Below the pieces are notes generated by a model. It was not told the origin of the DNA and made no database searches. It saw only the letters and a list, made by a program, of their open reading frames with translations. The position numbers and the translations under genes are program-made. Source: an uncultured Pseudanabaenaceae cyanobacterium (GTDB lineage: Bacteria > Cyanobacteriota > Cyanobacteriia > PCC-9006 > JAAUQQ01). Taken from it: a DNA stretch of 50,927 nt. Positions 49,150 through 50,927 of the stretch are shown piece after piece (within the stretch, counting starts at the first letter, position 1; each line of letters starts with the position of its first letter). Where the stretch lies: positions 1 through 50,927 of the forward strand of contig CALECT010000026.1 of assembly GCA_937949725.1 (NCBI GenBank). The letters run 5' to 3'.

Positions 49150-50927
49150 ATGAGTCGAGATGCCCTGGTTGTCGGGATTAACAGCTATCACAACTTTGCT
49201 CCGCTGACGGCCCCAGCGATAGATGCTGAGGCAGTAGCGCAGATGCTGGAAAAGCATGGCCGGTTCACAACGGTGAAGCGCTTGCCTGAAAAGATTGATG
49301 GGTCACAAGCTAGCATCAATCCAGAGAAGAAGGTCAGCCGAAAGGAGCTGCGCCAAGCAATTCAACTTTTGCTCAATCCGCCATCGAGTGAGCAGGTGCC
49401 GGATACAGCGTTGCTCTACTTTTCGGGGCATGGCTGGAAAAATCCTGTGAGTGCGACAGAGGGTTATTTAGCATCCAGTGATGCAGACCCAGAGGATGAC
49501 TATGGAGTGGATTTGCAGTGGTTGAAAGGCCAGCTAGAGCAGAGTGAGGTTCGGCAGCAGATTATTTGGCTTGATTGTTGTAGCAGTGGCACGTTACTGA
49601 ATTTTGGTGAGTTAACGAGTAGCCAGGGCAATGCGAGAGATCGCTATTTCATTACCTCGTCTCGGGATTTTGAGGAGTCTTTTCAGGAGTTGGAGTCTCC
49701 CTACAGTGTGCTGACTCAGGCATTGCTAGAAGGTCTAGATCCCAGTCATTCTGATCGGGCTGAGGTGACGGCTGGGGCGTTGACTTACCACTTGGAGCAG
49801 AAGCTCAAGGGAAAGATTCAAGGCTTTCGCTGTCACAGCACAGGGGGACAAATCGTTTTGACCTCTGGGACGATGGCGGATGTGAAGCCAAAGCCACCGG
49901 AGACGAAGAGGCGTCAGTCTTACGCACCGTTGCAGATGCCGCCGCTGCCGGATCACTTTGTGGAGCGGCCTGACCATCAGGACAAGGTGAAGGCGCAGCT
50001 ATTAAGCGAAGACCCGAAGGTGTTTGGCACGCTGGTAGTGAGTGCGATCTATGGCTTGGGTGGGATTGGGAAGTCGGTGCTGGCGTCGAAGCTGGCCCAT
50101 GAGGAGGATGTGCAGCTCAGGTTTGAGGATGGCATTTTGTGGGCGACGCTGGGTCAGGACCCGGATATTTTGCCGCTGCTGAGCGGGTGGATTCAGGCGC
50201 TGGGGGATAACGACTATAAGCCGACGGCGATCGAGTCGGCGTCGAATCATTTGCGGACGCTGTTGTATGACAAACGGGCGCTGCTGGTGGTGGATGATGT
50301 TTGGAATCCAGAGCATTTGGTGCCGTTTCGGGTTGGGGGGACTGGTTGCTGTGTGATGGTGACGACGCGGGAGGCACGGATTCCGGAAGCGCAGAAGTAC
50401 AGTCTGGATGTGATGAGTCCGGAGCAGGCGCTGGAGCTGATGACGCAGAAGCTGAGTGAGGCGCTGACGGAGGCGGACCGGGAGCAGGCCCTGGCCTTTG
50501 CGGAGCGGGTGGGCTATTTGCCGCTGGCGCTGGAGCTGGCGGCGTCGCAGATTGAGGAGGGGGTGACCTGGGCGGAGCTGTTTGAGGATTTTCAATCAGA
50601 GGTGGTGCGGCTGGAGGGGCTGGACCTGTATGGCCAGGAGGATATTCCCGATGATGCGCTGCGGCGGAAGTATAGCCTGACGGCTTGTTTTAATTTGAGT
50701 TTGAAGCAGTTGTCGGTGGAACAGTTGCGGCAGTTTGCCTGGCTGGGGATTGTGCCAGAGGATGTGAATCTGACTCAGGAGATGGCGACGACGCTGTGGC
50801 AGGTGACGTCGCGCCAGGCGGGGTCGATTTTGCGGACGTTTAGTGCGAAGGCGCTGCTGTTGCAGGGGGTGAAGCTGGCGGATGGGCGGCGCAGCTATCG
50901 GATGCATGACTTGATGCATGATGTGGC
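49150..50927 (+). CDS. caspase (peptidase C14)-NB-ARC STAND protein, partial at window edge
   Basis: 592 codons are visible and the frame is still open at 50927. N-terminal caspase domain (1-250): MSRDALVVGINSYHNFAPLT, TALLYFSGHGW with catalytic His94, and IIWLDCCSSGTLL with catalytic Cys144. A NB-ARC NTPase domain follows a linker: AIYGLGGIGKSVLASKLAHE with P-loop 302-309, KRALLVVDDVWNPEHLVPF with Walker B 378-385, GCCVMVTTREARIPEA as sensor, GYLPLALELAASQIEEG (455 on), and a winged-helix-like region with LRRKYSLTACFNLSLKQL and YRMHDLMHDVA. Such proteins usually continue into WD40 or TPR sensor repeats. They resemble plant NLR and animal Apaf-1 architecture and are suspected in programmed death or phage defence. 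The start at 49150 has no strong Shine-Dalgarno. Confidence 0.9.
   Translation, partial: MSRDALVVGINSYHNFAPLTAPAIDAEAVAQMLEKHGRFTTVKRLPEKIDGSQASINPEKKVSRKELRQAIQLLLNPPSSEQVPDTALLYFSGHGWKNPVSATEGYLASSDADPEDDYGVDLQWLKGQLEQSEVRQQIIWLDCCSSGTLLNFGELTSSQGNARDRYFITSSRDFEESFQELESPYSVLTQALLEGLDPSHSDRAEVTAGALTYHLEQKLKGKIQGFRCHSTGGQIVLTSGTMADVKPKPPETKRRQSYAPLQMPPLPDHFVERPDHQDKVKAQLLSEDPKVFGTLVVSAIYGLGGIGKSVLASKLAHEEDVQLRFEDGILWATLGQDPDILPLLSGWIQALGDNDYKPTAIESASNHLRTLLYDKRALLVVDDVWNPEHLVPFRVGGTGCCVMVTTREARIPEAQKYSLDVMSPEQALELMTQKLSEALTEADREQALAFAERVGYLPLALELAASQIEEGVTWAELFEDFQSEVVRLEGLDLYGQEDIPDDALRRKYSLTACFNLSLKQLSVEQLRQFAWLGIVPEDVNLTQEMATTLWQVTSRQAGSILRTFSAKALLLQGVKLADGRRSYRMHDLMHDV

Noticed and set aside
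817..50240. Many GCGATCGC octamers as a possible new motif
   Set aside because: They are HIP1, a well-known over-represented palindrome in cyanobacterial genomes.
50002..50919. Minus-strand frames opposite the caspase-NB-ARC gene
   Set aside because: Low-complexity Arg/Gln/Pro-rich products typical of antisense shadows; the plus strand encodes clear NB-ARC motifs.

Overview
This is cyanobacterial chromosomal DNA. The evidence is: frequent HIP1 octamers (gcgatcgc); families that are largely or mostly cyanobacterial (DUF1822, DUF928, Uma2/DUF820, PAP/fibrillin, TPR-CHAT proteins, CHASE2 proteins, two-partner-secretion haemagglutinins with a Gly-Arg-Gly-Gly tail motif); a class II fructose-bisphosphate aldolase of Calvin-cycle type; and a three-site PHO box before pst genes. 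The gene content (a PatX-like peptide gene, several STAND/CHAT proteins, many exported proteins) fits a filamentous or Leptolyngbya-like cyanobacterium. I cannot name the species.

Layout. 0-2.6 kb: deletion scar of a type I restriction-modification operon (start of hsdM fused out of frame to the end of hsdR), a Uma2 protein, and a small minus-strand gene encoding six tandem Tyr-Arg repeats that include RGSGR and RGTGR, the pentapeptide of the heterocyst-pattern peptides PatS, HetN and PatX. 2.6-5.2 kb: DUF1822 gene plus an atypical sigma factor (minus). 5.4-10.2 kb: housekeeping genes (exported possible metal-related protein, aldolase, tRNA-Lys, coiled-coil membrane protein, fibrillin, alpha/beta hydrolase). 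10.5-20.3 kb: a cluster of sigma factor, DUF1822, CHAT-CHASE2 membrane protein, DUF928 exported protein and a histidine-kinase-like protein without the phospho-acceptor His, facing a convergent filamentous haemagglutinin gene. 20.7-25.2 kb: an IS1-family element with a possible frameshift site, then a visibly A+T-richer stretch with a DUF4336 protein and a carotenoid oxygenase. 25.5-30.3 kb: exported TPR-CHAT protease and an M3 peptidase. 30.6-34.9 kb: PHO box, pstS-pstC-pstA-pstB and a GNAT acetyltransferase; a palindromic repeat splits pstC from pstA. 35.1-40.6 kb: small protein, glyoxalase II, second Uma2 protein, glycosyltransferase and ABC exporter. 41.0-50.9 kb: second TPR-CHAT protease, RTX calcium-binding protein, a large haemagglutinin, and a caspase-NB-ARC protein running off the right edge.

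Common theme. Four caspase-fold proteins (three CHAT, one C14 caspase), two TPS haemagglutinins, two sigma factor-DUF1822 pairs, DUF928 and a CHASE2 sensor lie within 50 kb. My reading (inference) is a surface-sensing and exoprotein system: a membrane CHASE2-CHAT sensor and a dedicated sigma factor control secreted adhesins, and exported CHAT proteases may process them. The most striking single object is the PatX-like repeat peptide at 1444-1779.
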